DNA of 64,000 nt, from contig NZ_NHOU01000012.1 of the NCBI RefSeq assembly GCF_002179555.1, forward strand, positions 1-64,000. The letters are read 5' to 3'. Below are positions 18,787-27,081 of this stretch, in pieces. How positions within the stretch are numbered: position 1 is the first letter of the stretch; each line of letters begins with the position of its first letter. The notes below the pieces were generated by a model. The model was not told where the DNA came from. It did not search any database and saw nothing but the letters and a program-made list of their open reading frames with translations. The stretch comes from Salinicola salarius (GTDB lineage: Bacteria > Pseudomonadota > Gammaproteobacteria > Pseudomonadales > Halomonadaceae). A program made the translations under genes and the position numbers.

Positions 18787-19953
18787 ATGAACCTTCACGA
18801 GTATCAGGGCAAACAGCTGTTTGCCGATTACGGTCTTCCAGTGTCCAAGGGTTTCGCCGTCGACACGCCGGATGAAGCCGCACAGGCCTGCAAGAAAATC
18901 GGTGGCGACAAGTGGGTCGTCAAGGCACAGGTTCACGCGGGCGGCCGCGGCAAGGCTGGTGGCGTCAAGCTGGTCGATAGCCCGGAAGCCGCCAAGGCGT
19001 TCGCCGAGCAGTGGCTGGGCAAGAATCTGGTGACCTATCAGACCGACGAGAAAGGTCAGCCGGTTGCCAAGATCCTGGTCGAGAACTGCACCGATATCGC
19101 CAGCGAGCTGTATCTGGGCGCCGTCGTCGATCGCGCCACGCGTCGTGTCGTCTTCATGGCCTCCACCGAAGGCGGTGTCGAGATCGAGAAAGTCGCCGAG
19201 GAAACCCCCGAGAAGATCCTCAAGGCCGAAATCGATCCGCTGGTCGGCGCACAGCCGTATCAGGCGCGTGAACTGGCTTTCCAGCTGGGCCTGAACAAGG
19301 ACCAGATCAAGCAGTTCACCAAGATCTTCCTGGGTCTCTCCAAGCTGTTCCACGACAAGGATCTGGCGCTGCTGGAGATCAACCCGCTGGTGATCACCGA
19401 CGAAGGCAACCTCCACTGCCTCGACGCCAAGATCAACCTCGACGCCAACGCCCTGTATCGTCACCCCGACCTGCAGGCGATGCGTGATCCGTCGCAGGAA
19501 GACGAGCGCGAAGCGCATGCCCAGGAGTGGGAGCTCAACTACGTTGCGCTCGACGGTAACATCGGCTGCATGGTCAACGGCGCTGGCCTGGCCATGGGCA
19601 CCATGGATATCGTCAACCTCAACGGCGGCAGCCCGGCCAACTTCCTCGACGTTGGCGGCGGCGCGACCAAGGAGCGTGTGGCGGAAGCGTTCAAGATCAT
19701 CCTCTCCGATACCAACGTCAAGGCCGTGCTGGTCAACATCTTCGGCGGTATCGTGCGTTGCGACATGATCGCGGAAGGTATCATCGGTGCCGTCGAGCAG
19801 GTTGGCGTCAACGTGCCGGTCGTGGTGCGTCTGGAAGGTAACAACGCCGAGCTGGGTGCCGAGAAACTGGCGTCCAGCGGACTCAACATCATCGCTGCTA
19901 CCAGCCTGACTGACGCGGCTCAGCAGGTCGTCAAAGCGGCGGAGGGCAAGTAA
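18787..19953 (+). CDS. sucC: Succinyl-CoA synthetase beta subunit (ADP-forming)
   Basis: A 388-residue ATP-grasp subunit. It starts with [20 protein letters not shown]. It carries the nucleotide-binding loop [15 protein letters not shown] and the C-terminal ligase domain with [15 protein letters not shown], which contacts the phosphohistidine of SucD. Together with SucD it converts succinyl-CoA to succinate with nucleoside triphosphate formation. The stop overlaps the sucD start by one base (TAATG), indicating translational coupling. The length equals the family norm. Confidence 0.98.
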   Translation: MNLHEYQGKQLFADYGLPVSKGFAVDTPDEAAQACKKIGGDKWVVKAQVHAGGRGKAGGVKLVDSPEAAKAFAEQWLGKNLVTYQTDEKGQPVAKILVENCTDIASELYLGAVVDRATRRVVFMASTEGGVEIEKVAEETPEKILKAEIDPLVGAQPYQARELAFQLGLNKDQIKQFTKIFLGLSKLFHDKDLALLEINPLVITDEGNLHCLDAKINLDANALYRHPDLQAMRDPSQEDEREAHAQEWELNYVALDGNIGCMVNGAGLAMGTMDIVNLNGGSPANFLDVGGGATKERVAEAFKIILSDTNVKAVLVNIFGGIVRCDMIAEGIIGAVEQVGVNVPVVVRLEGNNAELGAEKLASSGLNIIAATSLTDAAQQVVKAAEGK

Positions 19954-20825
19954 TGAGTATCTTGATCGACAAGAACACCAAGGTCATCTGCCAGGGCTTC
20001 ACTGGCGGCCAGGGGACCTTCCACTCCGAGCAGGCGATCGCCTACGGCACCAACATGGTGGGTGGCGTCACGCCGGGCAAGGGCGGCCAGGAGCATCTGG
20101 GCCTGCCGGTGTTCAACACCGTCAAGGAAGCGGTCGAGAAGACCGGTGCGGAAGCCTCCGTCATCTACGTGCCGGCCCCGTTCTGCAAGGATTCGATCCT
20201 CGAAGCCGCGAATGCCGGCATCAAGCTGATCGTCTGCATCACCGAAGGCATCCCGACGCTCGACATGCTGGACGTCAAGGTCAAGTGCGACGAGCTGGGC
20301 GTTCGCCTGATCGGCCCGAACTGCCCGGGCGTGATCACGCCGGGCGAGACCAAGATCGGCATCATGCCGGGTCACATCCACAAGCCGGGCCGCGTCGGTA
20401 TCGTGTCGCGCTCCGGTACCCTGACCTATGAAGCGGTCAAGCAGACCACTGACCACGGCTTCGGTCAGTCCACCTGCGTGGGCATCGGCGGCGACCCGAT
20501 CCCGGGCTCCAACTTCATCGACATCCTCGAGATGTTCGAGAAGGATCCGCAGACCGAAGCGATCGTCATGATCGGCGAGATCGGCGGCACCGCCGAAGAA
20601 GAAGCCGCGGCCTACATCAAGGCCAACGTCTCCAAGCCGGTAGTTTCCTACATTGCGGGCGTTACCGCGCCTCCGGGCAAGCGCATGGGTCACGCCGGTG
20701 CGATCATCTCCGGTGGTAAAGGCACTGCGGACGAAAAGTTCGCTGCGCTGGAAGACGCTGGCGTCAAGACCGTACGTTCGCTCGCCGAAATCGGTGATGC
20801 ACTGAAGGCGGCTACTGGCTGGTAA
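19953..20825 (+). CDS. sucD: Succinyl-CoA synthetase alpha subunit
   Basis: A 290-residue subunit holding the CoA-binding Rossmann domain ([20 protein letters not shown] near the start). It also has the swinging phosphohistidine loop [17 protein letters not shown] near residue 246. [10 protein letters not shown] and [10 protein letters not shown] are further family marks. It is the last gene of the TCA operon and is followed by a strong hairpin. Confidence 0.98.
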   Translation: MSILIDKNTKVICQGFTGGQGTFHSEQAIAYGTNMVGGVTPGKGGQEHLGLPVFNTVKEAVEKTGAEASVIYVPAPFCKDSILEAANAGIKLIVCITEGIPTLDMLDVKVKCDELGVRLIGPNCPGVITPGETKIGIMPGHIHKPGRVGIVSRSGTLTYEAVKQTTDHGFGQSTCVGIGGDPIPGSNFIDILEMFEKDPQTEAIVMIGEIGGTAEEEAAAYIKANVSKPVVSYIAGVTAPPGKRMGHAGAIISGGKGTADEKFAALEDAGVKTVRSLAEIGDALKAATGW

Positions 20826-20865
20826 GCCGTGAGCTGACCGCTCGAGACAATACGTCTCTGTCATC

Positions 20866-20891
20866 GCCCCGTCAGGCCTGCCTGACGGGGC
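20866..20891 (+). terminator. Terminator of the suc operon
   Basis: GCCCCGTCAGG (20866-20876) pairs with CCTGACGGGGC (20881-20891), an 11-bp stem. The following bases GATTGCATTTG are only modestly T-rich, so termination strength is uncertain. Confidence 0.65.
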
Positions 20892-20932
20892 GATTGCATT
20901 TGCGTGCTCCGTGAACTGCGTTATGCGATGTG

Positions 20933-20990
20933 TCGGTATCAGCGCTTGATGTATCGGTATCAGCGCTTGATATATCGGTATCAGCGCTTA
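20933..20990. repeat. Three tandem 21-bp repeats
   Basis: TCGGTATCAGCGCTT begins at 20933, 20954 and 20975, a strict 21-bp period with almost no divergence. The third copy covers the stop codon of the flippase-like gene on the minus strand, so the array starts at the gene's 3' end. Each unit contains the palindrome AGCGCT. The 21-bp period (seven codons) suggests slippage duplication of the gene end. Confidence 0.8.
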
Positions 20991-21988
20991 TCGGAGGCTT
21001 TGCGCTTGTTCATCATCCGCAGGAACGCCTTGCCGGCGGTGGCGATGAATATCGGAAATCCGGCCAGCAGATAGAAATAGTAGGTGACGAAACGCCAGAT
21101 CAGTACGGCAGCAGCGGCACTCTGCGCGCCGATCAGTGGCGTCAGCAGCGCGGACGATGTCAGCTCGGCGCCGCCCGCGCCACCCGGCAGGAAGCTCAGC
21201 TGACCTGCGGCCATCGATACCATCTGGACCAGGAAAGTCCACGCCCAGTCGATATGCTGCCCCAGCCCCTGAACGACCAGATAGAGAATGCTGTAACGGA
21301 TCAGCCAGTGCGCGCAGCAGAGCAGGAAGACGCCCAGCAGCAGCCAGCGCGGCAGACGCAGGGTTTCCATCAGGGAGTTGCGAAAGTGCAGCAACCGGCG
21401 GGCGAAGCCGAAGCGTGAGCGCCGCTTGACGTTGAGCCTGGCCAGCCAGCGACCGGTGACGTGCATGACGCGGGCGTAGTTGTTGAGCGTGAGCCACAGC
21501 AGCACCAATGCCGAGACCAGTAGCAAGGTGGGCAGCCCCACCAGCCAGCCGAGCTTGAGATCGACCGCCTCGATCAGTACATAAATGGCGACACCTACCA
21601 GGCCGGACAGGAAGAACAGCAGGTCGGTCAGTTGATCGACGGCGAAAATGGCGGAGGCCTGGGCCGGCCGAATGCCTCGTCGGGCCAGCAGGCCGAGCAG
21701 AGTCAGTGGCCCTCCGGTACCACCCGGTGTGGCGCAGATCGCAAACTCGGTGGCCATGACGATCGAAAAGGCGCGGGTCTGGGACAGCTTCCCGGCGCGA
21801 CCCGCCAGCAACAACCTCAGACGTAGGGCGTTGAGATTCCAGCAGACGAAGATCATGCCCAGCATCATCAGCAGTTGCGAGGTAGGAAAGCCCCGCAGTT
21901 CGGTGACGATGCCGCGCCCACCGATCAGGATCGGTATCGCCAGCGCCGCCACCAGACCCAGCGCCAGTAGCCACAGGATACGCTTCAT
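20981..21988 (-). CDS. UPF0104 / lysylphosphatidylglycerol-synthase-type flippase-like membrane protein
   Basis: A 335-residue polytopic protein with about seven or eight hydrophobic segments. The family pattern TEFAICATPGGTGGPLTLLGLL near residue 80 and FLPGGAGGAELTSSALL near residue 270 are the paired PGG/GG motifs of UPF0104 (the membrane half of MprF). Family members move or modify lipids across the inner membrane. It overlaps the upstream deacetylase-like gene by 4 bp, and a GT4 gene leads the unit, so a shared glycolipid substrate is plausible. The stop codon sits inside a 21-bp repeat array. Confidence 0.8.
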   Translation of the reverse strand: MKRILWLLALGLVAALAIPILIGGRGIVTELRGFPTSQLLMMLGMIFVCWNLNALRLRLLLAGRAGKLSQTRAFSIVMATEFAICATPGGTGGPLTLLGLLARRGIRPAQASAIFAVDQLTDLLFFLSGLVGVAIYVLIEAVDLKLGWLVGLPTLLLVSALVLLWLTLNNYARVMHVTGRWLARLNVKRRSRFGFARRLLHFRNSLMETLRLPRWLLLGVFLLCCAHWLIRYSILYLVVQGLGQHIDWAWTFLVQMVSMAAGQLSFLPGGAGGAELTSSALLTPLIGAQSAAAAVLIWRFVTYYFYLLAGFPIFIATAGKAFLRMMNKRKASDKR

Positions 21989-22800
21989 GCCGCGGGGCGA
22001 TCCTTGTTCGCCCGATTGGCGAGATTGCCGGGGGCGAGGTCAGGAGCTTCATGGGCCAGCCAGTCCTGCTTGGTCACCGGCTGTCGTCCCTGTCGGAGCA
22101 GGTGTTCGACGAAATGCAGCCAGTAGTCGTACGAAGGGCGATGGCGCATGTCCACCGGATGCAGCGCCAGGCGTAACAGTTGGGCGTGCTGAAAGCGGCG
22201 ATACTGAATGGCGCTGACCACTCTCGACATGCCGCGCCGCCACGCACTGCGCGCGCTCCATACGATGCTAGGCGCTTCCAGCGCGGAAAAGGCTGGCAGG
22301 CGATAGAGTCGTTGCGGGTCGCTGGTGTAGGTGAATGGCCGTTCCTGCAGCGCCTCGCGGGTGCCCTGGCTCATCAGCCAGGCCGGGGCCACGAAGCCGC
22401 CGTGAGGCCAGCCGCAGGCCTCGAATTGCGCCATGCCTTCGTCGAGCAGAGCGCCAGCGCGAGCGCGGTCCAGGGTGTAGAACTCACCTTCCCAGGTGTA
22501 GATCCGGCGCATATAGAAATCGCGCAGCGAGCGCGGCGCCGGGGCATCGTCCCGATGATAGTAGCCATGCAGTGTCAGCTCGTCGCCCAGCGCCAGACGG
22601 GTGTCGAGCACACGGCGCAGGGTGTCGCTGTCGCGACATTCGCCACGACCGTGGAAGTTGGGCACGACGAGCCAGGTGATGGGAATACGCCGGCCCAGGC
22701 GTTCACCGAGACGATCGATCGCCTCGACGAATCCACAATAGTCCGGCCAGGTTTCGGGGGCGATGTCGTGGAGCACCAGCGAAAAATGACGATCATCCAT
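21985..22800 (-). CDS. DUF2334-type polysaccharide-deacetylase-fold protein
   Basis: A 271-residue protein with the NodB-like beginning FSLVLHDIAPETW and a later LTLHGYYHR, where the Asp/His pair of the metal site would lie. GGFVAPAWLMS supplies the third typical strand. Such proteins remove acetyl groups from sugars, but DUF2334 members are poorly characterised. The start at 22800 (MDDRHFSLVLHD) overlaps the GT4 gene by 8 bp; an ATG at 22842 would overlap 50 bp and is less likely. No signal peptide is seen, so it probably acts in the cytoplasm. Confidence 0.78.
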   Translation of the reverse strand: MDDRHFSLVLHDIAPETWPDYCGFVEAIDRLGERLGRRIPITWLVVPNFHGRGECRDSDTLRRVLDTRLALGDELTLHGYYHRDDAPAPRSLRDFYMRRIYTWEGEFYTLDRARAGALLDEGMAQFEACGWPHGGFVAPAWLMSQGTREALQERPFTYTSDPQRLYRLPAFSALEAPSIVWSARSAWRRGMSRVVSAIQYRRFQHAQLLRLALHPVDMRHRPSYDYWLHFVEHLLRQGRQPVTKQDWLAHEAPDLAPGNLANRANKDRPAA

Positions 22801-23926
22801 GCTGGGAACCCTGCTGGGCCTCTCCTGCGCCTTCGGTGGCACTGGTCAGCCGGCGGTAGTGGGAAAGCAGGCCGTCGATGACGATGTCCCAGTCGTGATT
22901 ACGCTCCACGTATCGCCGGGCGCGACGACCGGCTTGCGCGGCATCGTGATTGGAAAACAGTTCCTTCACGGCGCGGGCCATGTCGGCCGGTATATGCGGC
23001 TCGCTCAATAATCCACAGCCCAGCGGCACGTTTTCGGCCAGCGCCCCCGCGCGTGCGGCGACCACGGGAATGCCGCTCGCCATCGCTTCCAGCGCGACCA
23101 GGCCGAACGTTTCCTGGGTACCGGCATGGACCAGCGCATCGCTCGATGCCAGCCAGCTCGCGACCTCTTCGGTCGGCGTGTAGCGGTCGATCACGCTGAC
23201 ATTGTCGGGGACGCGGCTAGGCATGCTCGGGCCGACCAGCAGCAAGTGATAGCCCTTGCCGAGCAGGCGCGCGGTTTCCAGCAGGTCGTGAAGGTTCTTC
23301 TCGCGAGAGCCGCGACCAACGAAGATCAGCAGTTTCGTATCGTCGTCGAGATCGAGCTGCTGACGCAGCGCCGGGTTCCGGCGACTGGGATGGAATGTCT
23401 CCAGGTCGACGCCCAGCGGCTGAATGGCGACCTGTTCGATGCCGAGACGGGTCAGTCGCTCCGCCATCACGCGGCTTGGCGCGAGTACCTGGTCGAACCG
23501 CCGGTAGAGCTGGTAGACATAGCGCTCCACCAGCTTGTCGATACCGCTGCCCATGCGATTGCTGATCAACCGCGGCAGGTCGGAATGATAGAAACCGACG
23601 ACGGGGATATCGAGCTTGCGTCCGGCCCGCACCGCGGCCCAGCCGGTCACGTAGGGATCGCCGGCTTCGATGATATCCGGTGACAGACGAACGAGCTCAC
23701 GCTCCCAGCCGCGACGGCGAAGCGGAAATCGATAACCCTGGCTGAACGGCAACGGCGGTGACGGAACTTCATGAATGCCGTTGTGAGTAAAGAGCTGGGA
23801 TCCGGGTATCAGTAGACTGCAGGTAATGCCCGGTCGCTTGGCAAGGCGCCGATGCTTGGCATCGAGGTAAGTACGAACCCCGCCACTGGCGGGGGCATAG
23901 AACATCGTAACGTCGGCAATGTGCAA
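22793..23926 (-). CDS. GT4-family glycosyltransferase
   Basis: A 377-residue retaining glycosyltransferase of GT-B fold. The N-terminal domain opens with FYAPASGGVRTYLDAK. The C-terminal nucleotide-sugar domain has LLIFVGRGSREKNLHDLLE, HAGTQETFGLVALEAMASG (the EX7E motif) and PVVAARAGALAE. The start is TTG with a strong GAGGAG site 8 bases upstream. It heads a tight three-gene unit with the DUF2334 and UPF0104 genes. Its acceptor may be a diacylglycerol or lipid carrier, but this is inference. Confidence 0.87.
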   Translation of the reverse strand: MHIADVTMFYAPASGGVRTYLDAKHRRLAKRPGITCSLLIPGSQLFTHNGIHEVPSPPLPFSQGYRFPLRRRGWERELVRLSPDIIEAGDPYVTGWAAVRAGRKLDIPVVGFYHSDLPRLISNRMGSGIDKLVERYVYQLYRRFDQVLAPSRVMAERLTRLGIEQVAIQPLGVDLETFHPSRRNPALRQQLDLDDDTKLLIFVGRGSREKNLHDLLETARLLGKGYHLLLVGPSMPSRVPDNVSVIDRYTPTEEVASWLASSDALVHAGTQETFGLVALEAMASGIPVVAARAGALAENVPLGCGLLSEPHIPADMARAVKELFSNHDAAQAGRRARRYVERNHDWDIVIDGLLSHYRRLTSATEGAGEAQQGSQHG

Positions 23927-24008
23927 CGAGCCGCTCCTCTAAAAGGCTTTCCCTGTCAGAACGTTCCTGTCGATAAAGCACATTCCGGAGAATGGCGATG
24001 ACTACATT

Positions 24009-24028
24009 GCAGTATATCGGGTTACTGC
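24009..24028 (-). promoter_or_regulatory. Inverted repeat overlapping a -10 box before the GT4 gene
   Basis: GCAGTA (24009-24014) and TACTGC (24023-24028) are inverted arms 8 bp apart. They cover TATACT (24016-24011 on the minus strand), a good -10 box for the GT4 unit. I could not assign a clear -35. The arrangement suggests repression by a dimeric regulator. Confidence 0.4.
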
Positions 24029-24054
24029 CACAGGGCGTTCACACCATAGTGGTA

Positions 24055-24089
24055 GCTTGGCAGCGCCATAATATCCAGCGCTGCCAGGC
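24055..24089 (-). terminator. Hairpin at the 3' end of the RNase II gene
   Basis: GCTTGGCAGCGC pairs with GCGCTGCCAGGC through 12 positions (one G-U), 12-46 bp after the rnb stop. There is no T-run on the minus strand, so it may be an mRNA-end hairpin rather than a true intrinsic terminator. Confidence 0.4.
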
Positions 24090-24100
24090 CGTTACCACGC

Positions 24101-26041
24101 TCATTCGGTGGGAGTGGCCACCAGCGAGCGTGTTGCTTCACGCGCTTCGACCAGCTTGACGCGCAGGGTACCGCCGAGCGCATAGCGAGGCTCGCCAGCG
24201 ACCTGGATGCGGCCTTCCTTGTCGTCGATCACGACCTGATTGCGGTCGCTGTGAATCAACGGTGCCGGCACGAAGGCGGTGGCACCGTTGGCGGTCAGGC
24301 GAACCCGCATGCCGCCTCGGCGGATGTCGATGATATCGGCATCGAATACATCGCCTTGCTCGATGGCGGTAGCCAGATAGCGCACGTAAAGCCAGTCTTT
24401 GACGTCGCGTTCGGCCATTCGGTTCAGTCGACGGCGCTCGGTCAATTGTTCGGTCAACTGCTGGCTGGCTTCCGCCGGGGCTGCCTCGGCCTTCAGTACC
24501 CGCTTGATCAAGCGGTGATTGACCATATCGCCGTACTTGCGGATCGGCGATGTCCAGGTCGCGTAGGCGGAAAGCCCCAGGCCAAAATGCGGTCCCGGTC
24601 GTGCCGACATGTTGGTGTAGCCCTGGAAGCGCCGCAGGCGCGCGTCCAGCCAGGCGTCTTCTCGCAGGTCCAGCGCCCGGCGCAACTCGCGATAGCGGGG
24701 GAGCTCGGCGAGCTGCTCGCGCTCTACCGGGATCTCCTGGGCGGTCAGGAACTCCAGCGCCTGATCGATCTTTTCCGGTTCGAAAGCGTGGTGCACGTTG
24801 AAGATGCCGTGTCCCACTTCCTTGGCCAGCAGATCGGCGCAGCAGGCATTGGCGACGATCATCGCCTCCTCGATCATGCGCTGGGCAATGCGGCGCTCCT
24901 CGACGCGGATGCCCAGCACGTTGCCGGCATCGTCGAGGTCGAACACGTAGTCGGGACGATCCTTGAACACCAGCGTGTTGGCTTCGCGCCAGGCGGCACG
25001 AGCGCGAGAGAGCTCGGCCAGTGCCTTGAGCTGCTCGGCGATCGCTGCTGCCGGCGCCTCGGTGCCTGCCTTGTCTTCCAGCCAGTCGGAGACGTTGTCG
25101 TAGACCAGGCGAGCCTGGGAGCGGATCGTCGCGGCGAAGAAGCGGTACTCGCCCAGGGTGCCATCGCGACCGACCTGTAGCCGGCAGGCCAGTACCGGCC
25201 GCTCTACGTCCGGCTTCAGCGAGCACAGGTCATCGGCCAGCGCTTCCGGCAGCATGGTGATGTTCTGACCCGGCAGGTAGACCGTGAAGGCGCGCGTGCG
25301 TGCTTCCTTGTCCGCGGCGTGAGACTCGTCCACGTAGGCCGTCGGGTCGGCGATCGCCACAGTCAGCGCCCAGCCGTCATCGGTGGTTTCGATACGCAGC
25401 GCATCGTCCATGTCGCGCGTCTTCTCGCCATCGATGGTGAAGAACGGCTCGGCGGTGAGGTCTTCGCGCGTCAACCCTTCGTCTTTCAGCGGCCAGGCAT
25501 CGGCCGCCGGCGGGCACTCCTGCTCCAGGGCATGGCGTGCCAGAGTGACGCGCCACGGCACGGCCGGATCTTCGCTCTTGACCACCACCTCGTCGATCTG
25601 GGTGAAGAAGGCGCGATCGTCCGGGCGCAACGGATGACGAATCAGGCGCGCCACGACCCAGTCGCCATCGGCGATGTCGGACTCTTCCAGCGAACGCTTG
25701 AGACGGGCCTTGAGCGACAGATTGATCGAGGGGTGGTCCGGCACCACGGCCAGGCGGCCGTCGCGCTTCTGCACCCGTGCGACGAAGCGATCCAGCGACG
25801 CCTCGAGCAGCGTCTCGGGGTCGGCCTGCTTCTTGTCGCCGTTCTCCTTGACGATCGCTTCGATGCGGTCGCCGTGGAGAACCTGCTTCATGGCGGGTGG
25901 TGGAATGAAATAGGAGGTGCCGTCTTCGGCTTCGAGGAAACCGAAGCCTTTGTCTGTCGCCTTGATGGTGCCCTGAACGCGCGGCGTGTTGGCGCGAATA
26001 TCTTGCTTCAGCTGGGCCAGAAGAGAGTTGTTCTGCAGCAT
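24101..26041 (-). CDS. rnb: Exoribonuclease II
   Basis: A 646-residue 3'-5' hydrolytic exoribonuclease. The start at 26041 gives MLQNNSLLAQLKQDIRA, matching E. coli RNase II; the frame runs 45 codons further upstream without support. Two cold-shock domains occupy about 20-175 (KGFGFLEAEDGTSYFIPPP). The catalytic RNB domain has TIDGEKTRDMDDAL with the metal-binding aspartates and ends with TWTSPIRKYGDMVNHRL. A C-terminal S1 domain (IIDIRRGGMRVRL) follows. It acts in general mRNA decay. Confidence 0.95.
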   Translation of the reverse strand: MLQNNSLLAQLKQDIRANTPRVQGTIKATDKGFGFLEAEDGTSYFIPPPAMKQVLHGDRIEAIVKENGDKKQADPETLLEASLDRFVARVQKRDGRLAVVPDHPSINLSLKARLKRSLEESDIADGDWVVARLIRHPLRPDDRAFFTQIDEVVVKSEDPAVPWRVTLARHALEQECPPAADAWPLKDEGLTREDLTAEPFFTIDGEKTRDMDDALRIETTDDGWALTVAIADPTAYVDESHAADKEARTRAFTVYLPGQNITMLPEALADDLCSLKPDVERPVLACRLQVGRDGTLGEYRFFAATIRSQARLVYDNVSDWLEDKAGTEAPAAAIAEQLKALAELSRARAAWREANTLVFKDRPDYVFDLDDAGNVLGIRVEERRIAQRMIEEAMIVANACCADLLAKEVGHGIFNVHHAFEPEKIDQALEFLTAQEIPVEREQLAELPRYRELRRALDLREDAWLDARLRRFQGYTNMSARPGPHFGLGLSAYATWTSPIRKYGDMVNHRLIKRVLKAEAAPAEASQQLTEQLTERRRLNRMAERDVKDWLYVRYLATAIEQGDVFDADIIDIRRGGMRVRLTANGATAFVPAPLIHSDRNQVVIDDKEGRIQVAGEPRYALGGTLRVKLVEAREATRSLVATPTE

Positions 26042-26072
26042 CGGTTCGGATCGGTCGGTGGACGAGAGCGAC

Positions 26073-26102
26073 ACTATACGGATTCCGCGTGGGGCACGCC
26101 AA
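26073..26102 (-). promoter_or_regulatory. Probable promoter of rnb
   Basis: On the minus strand TTGGCG (26102-26097), an 18-bp spacer and TATAGT (26078-26073), about 30 bp before the start codon. The -10 is good; the -35 is 4/6. Confidence 0.45.
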
Positions 26103-26202
26103 TCATGCGGTGGTCGACGGCTGCTCGTGGCGGGCCGTCGTATGGCAGGGTGTGGCAGGCGGTGGCATTCGACCAATGTCGGCAGTAGCCGAACTGGCAG
26201 AT

Positions 26203-26243
26203 TGGTATTCGACTGGTTATGTTGGTGGTATTGAAGTGGTATT
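26203..26243 (+). promoter_or_regulatory. TGGTATT direct repeats upstream of nagR
   Basis: TGGTATT occurs at 26203, 26226 and 26237; the last two are 11 bp apart, one helical turn. They lie 40-80 bp before the GntR/HutC-type regulator. HutC-family sites usually contain TGGT half-sites, so this is a candidate operator for the nag genes. Confidence 0.4.
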
Positions 26244-26284
26244 AACTACGAGCTCCACCACAGCGACACCGGAACCGACCTGCC

Positions 26285-27019
26285 ATGGAACCCACGCTTT
26301 CTCGGCTGAAACTGGACGCTGCCCAGTCGACCCCGCTCTATCGCCAGCTGGCCCAGCAACTGGTCGAGGCGATCGAAGCGGGCGACTGGGAGACTGGCGA
26401 GGCATTGCCCTCGGAGCGAGTGCTGGCGGAATCGCTCAACATCTCCCGCATCACGGCCAGAAAGGCGCTGGATCGCCTGGTGGCGCTGGGGCTGATTCAG
26501 CGGACCCACGGCTCGGGCACTTTCATCGCCCCGCGTCTGAATCAGTCGCTGACACGATTGACCAGCTTTACCGAACTGCTGGTTCAGCGCGGTCATCGCC
26601 CCAGCTCGCGCTGGTTGAGCCGGCGCCTGGGCACGCCAACGGCGGAGGAGAGCCTGCGCCTCGGGCTGAGCGCGGACCACCAGGTCTCGCGGCTCAAGCG
26701 GCTGCGACTGGCGGATGACGTGGTCGTCGCGGTCGAGGAGAGCTGTCTGCCGAGCCATGTCCTGTCGGATCCCGAGAGCGTGACCCATTCGCTCTATCGC
26801 CGTCTCGAAGACCTGGGCACGCCGATCGTACGGGCCCTGCAGCACGTGTCGGCGGTCAACGCCGATGCCGAGCTGGCGCAACTGGCCCAGGTGCCGCCAT
26901 CCCAGGCGCTGCTGATGATGACCCGGCTCGGCTATCTCGCCGACGGCCGGCCCGGCGAACTGACGGTGACTTATTGTCGCACCGACTATTACGACTTCAT
27001 GGTGGAACTCACCCAATGA
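26285..27019 (+). CDS. nagR: GntR/HutC-family regulator of N-acetylglucosamine use
   Basis: A 244-residue repressor. Residues about 18-80 are the GntR winged helix (LPSERVLAESLNISRITARK, then THGSGTFIAP). The remainder is a UTRA ligand-binding domain (SSRWLSRRLG, LTVTYCRTDYYDF). HutC-type members next to nag genes typically bind amino-sugar phosphates. It leads the operon on the same strand, 62 bp before nagA, and is divergent from rnb. The nagR name rests on context. Confidence 0.85.
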   Translation: MEPTLSRLKLDAAQSTPLYRQLAQQLVEAIEAGDWETGEALPSERVLAESLNISRITARKALDRLVALGLIQRTHGSGTFIAPRLNQSLTRLTSFTELLVQRGHRPSSRWLSRRLGTPTAEESLRLGLSADHQVSRLKRLRLADDVVVAVEESCLPSHVLSDPESVTHSLYRRLEDLGTPIVRALQHVSAVNADAELAQLAQVPPSQALLMMTRLGYLADGRPGELTVTYCRTDYYDFMVELTQ

Positions 27020-27081
27020 TGGCAGCCCAGGAAAATGAATGAAGGAAATGACCCAGTGAGAGCGTTCGAGCAGGAGAGGAC

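Noticed and set aside
20933-20995. The 21-bp repeats as a CRISPR array
   Set aside because: The units are directly abutting with no spacers and number only three.
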